A DNA stretch of 6,734 nt, taken from an uncultured Oscillospiraceae bacterium (lineage in GTDB: Bacteria > Bacillota > Clostridia > Oscillospirales > Ruminococcaceae). A program made the position numbers and the translations under genes. Positions 1 to 5,333 of the stretch are shown here, one piece after another. The notes under the pieces were generated by a model. That model was not told the DNA's origin, made no database searches, and saw nothing but the letters and a program-made list of their open reading frames with translations. The stretch lies in contig USBC01000099.1 in assembly GCA_900552845.1 (NCBI GenBank), forward strand, positions 1-6,734, read 5' to 3'. Numbering within the stretch: position 1 is the first letter of the stretch; each line of letters starts with the position of its first letter.

Positions 1-652
1 ACCGCGACGAGAAGCCTCCCAGCAGACGGTGCAGCACGGCGGGAAGTCCCTGCTCACGGATCTCGCTCATGCGGTAAAGGTGGACGCCCTGCTCGGCAAT
101 GATTTTCTCCTCGGCGGGGTCGATATCCCGCGCGAAGAAGATGTGGACATTTTCCGGACGCAGGGCGGTCAGCCCGCCGCAGACCGAGGAAAGCTCCTGC
201 CCGCAAAGCCCCAGCAGCGCCGCAATGGGCATGCCGTGGATATTGCCGGAAAGGGAGGTCTCCTCGGTATTGATATCGGTGTGAGCGTCCACCCATACCA
301 GCGAAAGCTCCTCCGGAGAGTAATGCTGCGCAGTGCCGGCAACGGTGCCCAGTCCCAGCGCATGGTCACCGCCGAGGGTGACAGGAAACGTCCCCTCTCC
401 CTGCGCGGCGGAAACGGCGTCTCTTGTGGCACAGCAGGCGGTGATGACCTCCTGCAGGTAGTGAGGCGAAGGCTCCTCCTCCCGGCGGGCGGTGAGGGGT
501 GCAAAAGCCGCATCTGCCGTCGCAGCGATACTGTTTTGGTTGAGGAAGGAAAGAAGTCCGTTCTCACCGGTGGCGAGCGCCGCACCGCCCATGGCACAGC
601 CGGTGGTGCCGCAGCCCAGTTCCAACGGGGCTGCAATAAGAGAAAACCGCAT
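1..652 (-). CDS. rocF: Arginase, N-terminal 217 codons (3' end off the window)
   Basis: Arginase hydrolyses L-arginine to L-ornithine and urea in the cytoplasm, using a two-manganese centre. Reading the minus strand from ATG at 652-650, the frame is open to the left edge. It starts MRFSLIAAPLELGCGTTG, matching the usual arginase beginning. Motifs in order are LGGDHALGLGT (about residues 93-103; His97 a metal ligand), VWVDAHTDINT (119-129; Asp122, His124, Asp126 metal ligands) and SGNIHGMPIAALLG (135-148), the signature separating arginase from agmatinase. FARDIDPAEEKII (173-185) matches the arginase 'R-D-P-E' segment. Family members are about 300 residues, so roughly 80 are missing, including the S-x-D-x-D-x-x-D-P metal motif. 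A modest Shine-Dalgarno (GAAAGGCAGG, 670-661) precedes the ATG. The gene is transcribed away from the rpe operon and looks monocistronic at this end. The family is certain; an arginase-like ureohydrolase with another substrate is a small possibility. Confidence 0.93.
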   Translation of the reverse strand, partial: MRFSLIAAPLELGCGTTGCAMGGAALATGENGLLSFLNQNSIAATADAAFAPLTARREEEPSPHYLQEVITACCATRDAVSAAQGEGTFPVTLGGDHALGLGTVAGTAQHYSPEELSLVWVDAHTDINTEETSLSGNIHGMPIAALLGLCGQELSSVCGGLTALRPENVHIFFARDIDPAEEKIIAEQGVHLYRMSEIREQGLPAVLHRLLGGFSSR

Positions 653-670
653 AGCGGATACCTGCCTTTC

Positions 671-686
671 AGGGTGATGGTACCCT
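671..686 (-). promoter_or_regulatory. Small hairpin in the arginase leader, just before the ribosome site
   Basis: In the minus-strand transcript AGGGT (686-682) can pair with ACCCT (675-671) around a 6-nt loop. The stem ends directly before the GAAAGG of the putative ribosome site. The stem is only 5 bp, so a regulatory role is speculative. Confidence 0.25.
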
Positions 687-769
687 CACTTAACAAGGAC
701 ATACGCCTGCTAAGCAAAGGTAATATAAGTGTATGATGGGGCAAAATAACCCAAATTAAACCGTATTCT

Positions 770-798
770 ATTGTACCACAGAGGCGAGGGAGAAACAA
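770..798 (-). promoter_or_regulatory. Sigma-A-type promoter for the arginase gene
   Basis: On the minus strand there is a -35-like TTGTTT (798-793), a 17-bp spacer, and TACAAT (775-770) as the -10. A TG dinucleotide one base upstream makes it an extended -10 (TGG-TACAAT). Transcription would start near 763, giving a leader of about 110 nt before the arginase ATG. The match to the -10 is 5/6 and the spacing is ideal; the -35 is weak. No ArgR-like operator was recognised with confidence. Confidence 0.6.
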
Positions 799-821
799 CC
801 GCAATTATGTGAACATTTATT

Positions 822-1029
822 GCACCTCCGCTTGGCAGGTGCCCACATGCTTTCCGACGGAGAAAATCAGCGCTGGCTGCGTTGCCGAGCCTTGCCAGAC
901 ACAAAGTATGCCTGCGGCTCGCCGCCTTGCCATCACCTGATTTTCCCTCGCCGCAAAGTCCTGCGGAGTTTATAAAAACTTTCGGCAAAAGTTTTTATAA
1001 ACCATATGTTCCCCTACCAGCGGAGGTGC
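822..1029. repeat. 208-bp MITE-like or structured element with terminal inverted repeats
   Basis: The ends are inverted copies: GCACCTCCGCTTGG (822-835) against CCAGCGGAGGTGC (1017-1029), with 11 perfect pairs and then a one-base bulge. Nested inside are GAAAATCAG (862-870) paired with CTGATTTTC (937-945), CGAGCC (886-891) paired with GGCTCG (916-921), and a separate perfect 15-bp hairpin at 968-1002. GCCTTGCCA occurs twice (889-897 and 924-932). The layout resembles a small non-autonomous mobile element or a folded dispersed repeat. It has no transposase and no clear target-site duplication. It sits between two divergent promoters. It could instead be a structured RNA or a one-off intergenic fold; copy number in the genome would decide. 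Confidence 0.6.
968..1002. repeat. Perfect 15-bp AT-rich hairpin
   Basis: GTTTATAAAAACTTT (968-982) is followed by the loop CGGCA (983-987) and the exact reverse complement (988-1002). It lies within the 208-bp element. It is not followed by a T-run on either strand, so it is a poor candidate for an intrinsic terminator despite its length. Confidence 0.8.
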
Positions 1030-1116
1030 GGCGTTCTGGGGGAGAATAATGATAAAATCAAATCAAAGCGTCAGCCGTTTTCACAGATTGTTCAAGAAAG
1101 CATCAAATAGAATTTG

Positions 1117-1145
1117 TTGACTGAAACGGCAAGATGCGATATGAT
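1117..1145 (+). promoter_or_regulatory. Sigma-A promoter for the rpe-rnf-like operon
   Basis: TTGACT (1117-1122) and TATGAT (1140-1145) are each one base off consensus and are separated by 17 bp. Transcription should start near 1152, leaving about 50 nt before the rpe ATG. No other equally good promoter was seen in the short gaps further downstream, so this one probably drives the whole operon. Confidence 0.75.
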
Positions 1146-1161
1146 AAAATAGAATAAAAAT

Positions 1162-1176
1162 AGGCGGATAGCGCCT
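1162..1176 (+). promoter_or_regulatory. Small leader hairpin upstream of rpe
   Basis: AGGCG (1162-1166) can pair with CGCCT (1172-1176) across a 5-nt loop, shortly after the predicted transcription start and well before the ribosome site GAGGA (1191-1195). It is too short to call a riboswitch or attenuator; it may only stabilise the 5' end. Confidence 0.25.
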
Positions 1177-1202
1177 GAACCCCAAGAAAAGAGGAACACC
1201 TT

Positions 1203-1853
1203 ATGCTGATCTCCCCCTCGATGCTTTCGGCGGACTTTGCCTACCTGAAAGAGGAACTGGACCGCACGGAAAAGGGCGGCGCCGACTGGCTGCACATTGA
1301 TGTGATGGACGGACATTTTGTGCCGAATATTTCCTTCGGTATGCCGGTCATCAAGTGCATTCGTCCGGTATGCGGTTTGTTTTTTGATGTGCATATTATG
1401 ATAAGTCAGCCGCAAAAGTACATTGCAGACCTGAAAAAGAGCGGCGCCGATCTGGTGACGTTTCATCTGGAGGCGGAAGGAGACCCTGCCGAGACCATTC
1501 GCATGATCCATGCCGAAGGCATGAAGGCGGGGATCTCGGTAAAGCCCAAAACGCCGGTGGAGGCACTGGAACCGTATCTTGATGATGTGGAGCTGGTGCT
1601 GGTGATGACGGTGGAGCCGGGCTTCGGCGGACAGAGCTTTATGGAGGACATGATGCCGAAGCTGCGCTGGCTGCGGGAGCGCTGCCGTCCCGATACCGTT
1701 TTGCAGGTTGACGGCGGCATTAACCGCAGAACGATCGCTGTGGCGGCGGCAGCGGGCGCCGACTGCTTTGTAGCGGGCAGCGCCGTATTCGGCAAGGAGG
1801 ACTACGGCACCGAGATCGCCGCACTGCGGGAGCTTGCGGAAAACGCCGGGTAA
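1203..1853 (+). CDS. rpe: Ribulose-phosphate 3-epimerase
   Basis: This cytoplasmic TIM-barrel enzyme interconverts D-ribulose 5-phosphate and D-xylulose 5-phosphate in the pentose phosphate pathway. The 216-residue product is full length for the family. Visible motifs are PSMLSADF (5-12), HIDVMDGHFVPNISFG (31-46) with His31 and Asp33, FDVHIMI (61-67) with His64, VKPKTP (113-118), VMTVEPGFGGQSF (134-146), VDGGIN (169-174) with Asp170, and GADCFVAGSAVFG (185-197) for phosphate binding. The metal-binding His/Asp set and the acid-base pair Asp33/Asp170 are all intact. The start is fixed by GAGGA at 1191-1195, 7 nt before the ATG. It is the first gene after the promoter and is followed after 40 nt by the rnfC-like gene, so the two are probably co-transcribed. 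An allulose or other sugar-phosphate epimerase paralogue is possible but less likely. Confidence 0.96.
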   Translation: MLISPSMLSADFAYLKEELDRTEKGGADWLHIDVMDGHFVPNISFGMPVIKCIRPVCGLFFDVHIMISQPQKYIADLKKSGADLVTFHLEAEGDPAETIRMIHAEGMKAGISVKPKTPVEALEPYLDDVELVLVMTVEPGFGGQSFMEDMMPKLRWLRERCRPDTVLQVDGGINRRTIAVAAAAGADCFVAGSAVFGKEDYGTEIAALRELAENAG

Positions 1854-1893
1854 ATCAGAACAGGAAAACTCCCGAAAAATAAGGAGATAAGCC

Positions 1894-2952
1894 ATGCAAC
1901 TGACCGATAAAATATTCAAAGGGCTGTACCGGCGCGGGGTGATGCTGGAGCAGATGAAGGAACCGGCGCTCAGCCGCACCGTCAAGCAGATGGAGTCGGT
2001 GGAGCCGTGTGAAAACCCGCGTGATATTGATGCGCTTTCGCCGGAGGAGATCCTGCGGGCAGCAGAGGAAGCGGATATTGTAGATGAAACCGACGGACGC
2101 CCGCTGGCGGAAAAGCTGCGGGAAGCCGCAGGCAGCGGCACCATGCTGCTCATAGATGCCATCGATGACGAGCCGTATGTCAGCAGCCAGATGGGCCCCA
2201 TGCTGGCGCTGCGCGACCAGTGTGCAGCAGGCATTAAGCTGGCGGCAAAGGTGCTGGGTGCCGCCAACAGTGCCGTGCTGGTATACAAGCATATCAGCGA
2301 CAGCGAGGTTGCCATTCCCCGCAGCATCGGCGGGATTCCCATTAAGAGGGTCGGCGGCAAGTACCCGGCGCAGCACCACATTGAGGAGGAGCTGGAGGAG
2401 CAGTACAAGGACGAAAACGGCTGGCTGCTGCTGGGTGCCTGCGCCATGATCCACCTGTACCGCGCCGCTGCCGAGGGCCGCCCGCAGACGACGACCTTTG
2501 TAACGGTGGCGGGCAACTGCATCGGCTTTCCGCGCAATGTGGAGGCACCGCTGGGCGCACCGGTCTGGGAGCTGATTAAGCTGTGCGGCTTGACCGAGCG
2601 CCCGAACCGTGTGATTCTGGGCGGACCCCTGACTGGGGAAGCCACTGAGGATTTGCGGGGGAGAAAGGTTGAGCTGCGTACCGCCGCCGTGCTGGCGATA
2701 CGCAGCAGCAAGCATGAATACAGCTACCCCTGCATCGGGTGCGGACGGTGCACCGCCGTGTGCCCGCAGGGGCTGAACCCCATGCGCATTTTGCAGGAGC
2801 TGCGCCGCAGCAACTACCGCGCAGTGGAGGAGATGGGGATTGAGGACTGCACCCAATGTATGTGCTGCAGCTATATTTGTCCATCCCGACAGTCGGTGGC
2901 AGGGGAGATCCTGCTGTATCGTCAGGCATTGAAAGGGGGCGAGGAGCAGTGA
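1894..2952 (+). CDS. rnfC: RnfC-like iron-sulfur subunit, shortened and lacking the Gly-rich loop
   Basis: RnfC is the peripheral NADH-side subunit of the Rnf ferredoxin:NAD+ oxidoreductase. The match here is clear over most of the 352 residues: LSPEEIL (48-54), DDEPYVSS (91-98, family ECEPY), KYPAQ (156-160, family KYPQG), RNVEAPLGAPVWELI (214-228), LGGPLTG (242-248), and two 4Fe-4S motifs, C280-x2-C283-x2-C286-x3-C290-P and C319-x2-C322-x2-C325-x3-C329-P. Typical RnfC proteins are about 430 residues or more and start with a biotinyl/lipoyl-like domain; that domain is missing. Where the family has an IVG-x-GGAGFPT loop, this protein reads DIVDETDGRPLAEK (61-74), so the glycines are gone. The clusters could still carry electrons, but NADH or flavin binding as in canonical RnfC is doubtful (inference). 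AAGGAG (1881-1886) sits 7 nt before the ATG. The stop overlaps the next start (GTGA). Confidence 0.88.
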   Translation: MQLTDKIFKGLYRRGVMLEQMKEPALSRTVKQMESVEPCENPRDIDALSPEEILRAAEEADIVDETDGRPLAEKLREAAGSGTMLLIDAIDDEPYVSSQMGPMLALRDQCAAGIKLAAKVLGAANSAVLVYKHISDSEVAIPRSIGGIPIKRVGGKYPAQHHIEEELEEQYKDENGWLLLGACAMIHLYRAAAEGRPQTTTFVTVAGNCIGFPRNVEAPLGAPVWELIKLCGLTERPNRVILGGPLTGEATEDLRGRKVELRTAAVLAIRSSKHEYSYPCIGCGRCTAVCPQGLNPMRILQELRRSNYRAVEEMGIEDCTQCMCCSYICPSRQSVAGEILLYRQALKGGEEQ

Positions 2953-3944
2953 TCCGTCAGACTTCCCAAATGGCGCCGTATATTAAGCACCCCACCACGA
3001 CCAGGGGGATCATGCTTGATGTGATGCTATGCATGGCGGCGCTGTATCTCATTGCAACATTCTACTACGGCTGGCGTGCCATCATGCTGGAGGTGATCTC
3101 CATGGCGGTGTGCATGCTGTGCGAGTGGCTGGGCAGCCTGATGCGGCTGGAACGCCATAATACCCATGATCTCTCGGCGCTGGTGACGGGAATGATGATT
3201 CCCTTGATGCTGCCTGCCTCTATTCCGTATTATATTGTCATAATTGCCGATGTATTTGCCATTCTGCTGGTGAAATACGCCTTTGGGGGCACCGGCTACA
3301 ATCTCTTTAATCCTGCGGCAGGCGGACTTCTGTTTGTTACGCTGTGCTTTCCGCAGCTGGTATTTGCCTATCCTGCCACTTTTTCCAATCCTGAGATATT
3401 CGGGACGGTGACGGGGCGACTGACCAATTCCATTGCCTACGTGCTCAGTGTGGGCAGCACTCCCTCTACCGATTTGACCAGCGTGATGCTGGGGCTGCAC
3501 CCCGGCCCGATGGGCACCCTGAACGGGCTGGTGCTGCTGGCATGTATGCTGTATCTGGCGGCACGCGGCAGTATCCGGCTGTGGCAGCCGCTGATCACAC
3601 TGGGGGTCGTGGCGGTGTTCGCTGCGTTTTTCCCCCGTGCAGCCTATTCCTCGCTTGCCTCCATGTACTATGAGGTATTCGGAACTACGGCGCTGTTCGG
3701 CACTGTTTTCATGCTTTCGGAGCCGGTGACGGGCGCAACCCGGGAGGAGGGACGCCTGCTCTCCGGCATCGTGGCGGGACTTTTGCTGGTGGTATATAAC
3801 TACTTTGGCGCCTATCAGCAGAGCATTCTGTTTGTGGTGCTGCTGATGAATGTCATCAATCATTTTATTGATACCGTGACCGAAAAGAAAATGCAGAAGG
3901 AAAGGAGGGCGCGCTATGCCAAACGAAAAGCTGCAGCAGAATGA
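2949..3944 (+). CDS. rnfD: RnfD-like membrane subunit
   Basis: RnfD is a polytopic membrane subunit of Rnf, related to NqrB, that carries a covalent FMN. The 331-residue product matches along its length: GGTGYNLFNPAAGG (113-126), LSEPVTGATREEGRL (256-270, family DPVTSP-x-T-x-x-G), and the C-terminal LLMNVINHFID (298-308). Several hydrophobic segments lie between residues 22 and 308, followed by a very basic tail. I chose GTG at 2949 because it overlaps the rnfC-like stop as GTGA and follows AAAGGGGG and GAGGAG; the upstream ATG at 2856 would run deep into the previous gene. The flavinylation site, usually D-x-x-SGAT-P, reads LSVGSTP (166-172). A threonine (Thr171) is kept, but the Asp is missing and the Ser-Gly-Ala context is altered, so covalent FMN is uncertain. 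Identity as an RnfD homologue is firm; an ordinary function is not. Confidence 0.9.
   Translation: MIRQTSQMAPYIKHPTTTRGIMLDVMLCMAALYLIATFYYGWRAIMLEVISMAVCMLCEWLGSLMRLERHNTHDLSALVTGMMIPLMLPASIPYYIVIIADVFAILLVKYAFGGTGYNLFNPAAGGLLFVTLCFPQLVFAYPATFSNPEIFGTVTGRLTNSIAYVLSVGSTPSTDLTSVMLGLHPGPMGTLNGLVLLACMLYLAARGSIRLWQPLITLGVVAVFAAFFPRAAYSSLASMYYEVFGTTALFGTVFMLSEPVTGATREEGRLLSGIVAGLLLVVYNYFGAYQQSILFVVLLMNVINHFIDTVTEKKMQKERRARYAKRKAAAE
3901..3908 (+). promoter_or_regulatory. Strong ribosome binding site inside rnfD, setting the rnfE-like start
   Basis: AAAGGAGG lies 7 nt before the ATG at 3916 and is the best Shine-Dalgarno in the window. It decides the start of the rnfE-like gene and shows that its unusual hydrophilic N-terminal extension is translated. 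It sits inside the last codons of the rnfD-like gene. Confidence 0.85.
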
Positions 3945-4704
3945 CGAGCGGGAGGCAGAGGAGCTGTTGAGCCGTCCGCAGCCGCAGCAGGAGCAGGAGG
4001 AAGAACGCCGCCTGTTGCTGCCCTCGCGCTGGAGCCGTCGGGTGCAAAAAAACAATGCCCGTGCGCAGGCGCGCCGCCGGCTTGCCGAAAAAACCAGCGA
4101 GGATCATGCCTATCTGATGCTGGGCGCGGTGCCCTTTTGGGCAGTGGGTGCTACCTCCCTGCAAAACGCGCTGATCCTGTGCGCGGTTCTGGTGGTGCTG
4201 ATGCTGCCCTGTTCCGGCCTGCATTTGATTTTGCGCCGGAAGCTGAATCTGGCGGAATGGTTGGCGCTGCCGCTGACTGTGCTGGTTGCCGCAATGCTGG
4301 CGGCAACGTGCTGTGTGGGACTGGTGCTGTATTGGCCCGGCGCCTTTGATTCGCTCGGTATTTATCTGTTCCTGCTGGTGGCGGCGCCCGTGCTGCTGCA
4401 GGCAGACAGCTACACGGCTGTGGATAATATGCGGGAATTCTGGGGGCGCACCCTGCGCTTTCTGCGTGATTTCTGTATCATCATTTTGATCAGCGGCGCA
4501 CTGCGGGAGCTTTTGCGCCACAATACGCTGTTGGGGCTGCCGGTGGCGATGAGCTTCCGTACTGAAGCGGCGGAGCAGCCGTTCTTCGGGCTGATCCTCT
4601 CCGGCTTTCTGCTGGCGGTGCTGCGTGCCGTAGAAGCGGCGCTGCGCCGTGCCATTGCCCGACGCAGACAGGCGGAGACCTTGGGAAAGGGGGCTGAGGC
4701 ATGA
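3916..4704 (+). CDS. rnfE: RnfE-like membrane subunit, Fe-S cysteines replaced, N-terminally extended
   Basis: RnfE/NqrD and RnfA/NqrE are paired six-helix membrane proteins that share a 2Fe-2S cluster inside the membrane. This 262-residue protein has a soluble, Gln/Glu/Arg-rich extension of about 60 residues (1-60), then a recognisable RnfE core: LMLGAVPFWAVGATSLQNAL (67-86, family LGLCP-x-LAVT-x-S-x-x-NAL), SLGIYLFLLVAAPVLLQADS (146-165, family LG-I-x-PLIVVNC-x-ILGRAEA), and GALRELL (194-200). The cluster cysteine in LGLCP is Val72 here, and the one in VNC is Ala157. Other cysteines (89, 99, 132, 133, 187) are not at these positions. The canonical length is about 200. The gene overlaps the end of the rnfD-like gene by 29 nt and shares ATGA with the rnfA-like gene. 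I call it by family and position; it probably cannot bind the usual cluster. Confidence 0.82.
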   Translation: MPNEKLQQNDEREAEELLSRPQPQQEQEEERRLLLPSRWSRRVQKNNARAQARRRLAEKTSEDHAYLMLGAVPFWAVGATSLQNALILCAVLVVLMLPCSGLHLILRRKLNLAEWLALPLTVLVAAMLAATCCVGLVLYWPGAFDSLGIYLFLLVAAPVLLQADSYTAVDNMREFWGRTLRFLRDFCIIILISGALRELLRHNTLLGLPVAMSFRTEAAEQPFFGLILSGFLLAVLRAVEAALRRAIARRRQAETLGKGAEA

Positions 4705-5303
4705 ACCTTGCGTTGAATTTACTGGGTCTGCTGCTGACGGCGGCACTGGTGGAAAATCCTTTTTACACCCGCTGCTTTATGGCGGAAACGGTAGACGCCC
4801 AGCTGAACGAGCGGCGAGACGTGATGCTGCGCAGCGTGATCGCTGCGGGAATGAGTCTGCCTGCGGCGGTTGCCGGTTGGCTGGGGCGGCTGATTTTTAC
4901 CGGCTACACCGATATCCCCACTTATTTAAGCACGCCGGCGGGGATCCTACTGTATATCGTATTGTTTTTGCTGGTGTGCGTCATTCTGTTTCGGGTAACC
5001 AAAGGCAACCGTCCGACCGAGGACTTTATGCACGCCTTTACACGGGATTGCTTTTCTTTTTTACCGGTGGGCGTACTACTGCTATGCTGCCTGAATAATT
5101 ACCGCTGGTATGAATGCGTGGTATTCGGTTTGGGCAGCGGTCTGGGCTATCTGCTGGCGGTGCGGCTGCATATTATCTTTGCCGACCGGCTGAAATATAC
5201 CCGCCTGCCCTTTTTCCTGCGCGGACTGCCGATCCGGCTGATCGGAGCGGGAATGATCTCCATGGCACTGTTCGGGTTGCTGGGACATTCGCTGGCAACA
5301 TAA
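4701..5303 (+). CDS. rnfA: RnfA-like membrane subunit, Fe-S cysteines shifted or lost
   Basis: This 200-residue protein has about six hydrophobic helices (near 1-19, 42-66, 80-98, 117-131, 138-160 and 175-196), like RnfA/NqrE. The C-terminal half matches best: VVFGLGSGLGYLLAV (140-154) and PFFLRGLPIRLIGAGMISMA (170-189, family PxPFRG-x-PIALI-x-AG-LMSLAF). The N-terminal VENPF (17-21) corresponds to VNNFV. In canonical RnfA a cysteine follows in LG-x-CP; aligned without gaps it falls on Glu29, with Cys25 one helical turn earlier. The second cysteine (TTNC) aligns with Phe120 or, with a 3-residue gap, with Cys117 in TRDC. Binding of the usual 2Fe-2S cluster is therefore doubtful. The start is fixed by the ATGA overlap with rnfE and AAAGGGGG (4686-4693). 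No rnfB follows; the next gene begins 30 nt downstream. Confidence 0.82.
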   Translation: MNLALNLLGLLLTAALVENPFYTRCFMAETVDAQLNERRDVMLRSVIAAGMSLPAAVAGWLGRLIFTGYTDIPTYLSTPAGILLYIVLFLLVCVILFRVTKGNRPTEDFMHAFTRDCFSFLPVGVLLLCCLNNYRWYECVVFGLGSGLGYLLAVRLHIIFADRLKYTRLPFFLRGLPIRLIGAGMISMALFGLLGHSLAT

Positions 5304-5333
5304 ACGGCTTAATGATCCGGGGGAGTAGAAGAG

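Noticed and set aside
29..736. 235-residue plus-strand open frame
   Set aside because: It is the complement of the arginase gene, whose metal-binding motifs are unmistakable on the minus strand. The plus-strand product has no recognisable domain.
710..988. 92-residue minus-strand frame across the intergenic region
   Set aside because: It spans the inverted-repeat element and the arginase promoter, has no convincing ribosome site, and is probably an accident of the repeat, though related repeats may give similar predicted proteins in other genomes.
968..1002. Bidirectional terminator
   Set aside because: There is no U-run after the stem on either strand, and it lies upstream of both divergent genes, where a terminator for them is not expected.
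1092..2711. 539-residue minus-strand open frame
   Set aside because: It is antisense to rpe and the rnfC-like gene, both of which have clear family motifs and ribosome sites. Its translation is low-complexity Ser/Arg/His-rich, as expected for shadow frames in GC-rich DNA.
2856..2948. Upstream ATG start for the rnfD-like gene
   Set aside because: It would add 31 residues inside the rnfC-like Fe-S region. GTG at 2949 has the GTGA overlap, a good ribosome site, and gives a normal RnfD N-terminus.
3729..3740. TGAT at residues 261-264 of the RnfD-like protein as a flavinylation motif
   Set aside because: It lies within the conserved DPVTSP-x-T region near the C-terminus, not at the known FMN-Thr position, so the resemblance to SGAT is coincidental.
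3027..4746. Long minus-strand frames (3027-4055 and 3865-4746)
   Set aside because: They are antisense to the rnfD-like and rnfE-like genes, rich in His/Gln/Arg, with no membrane or domain pattern.
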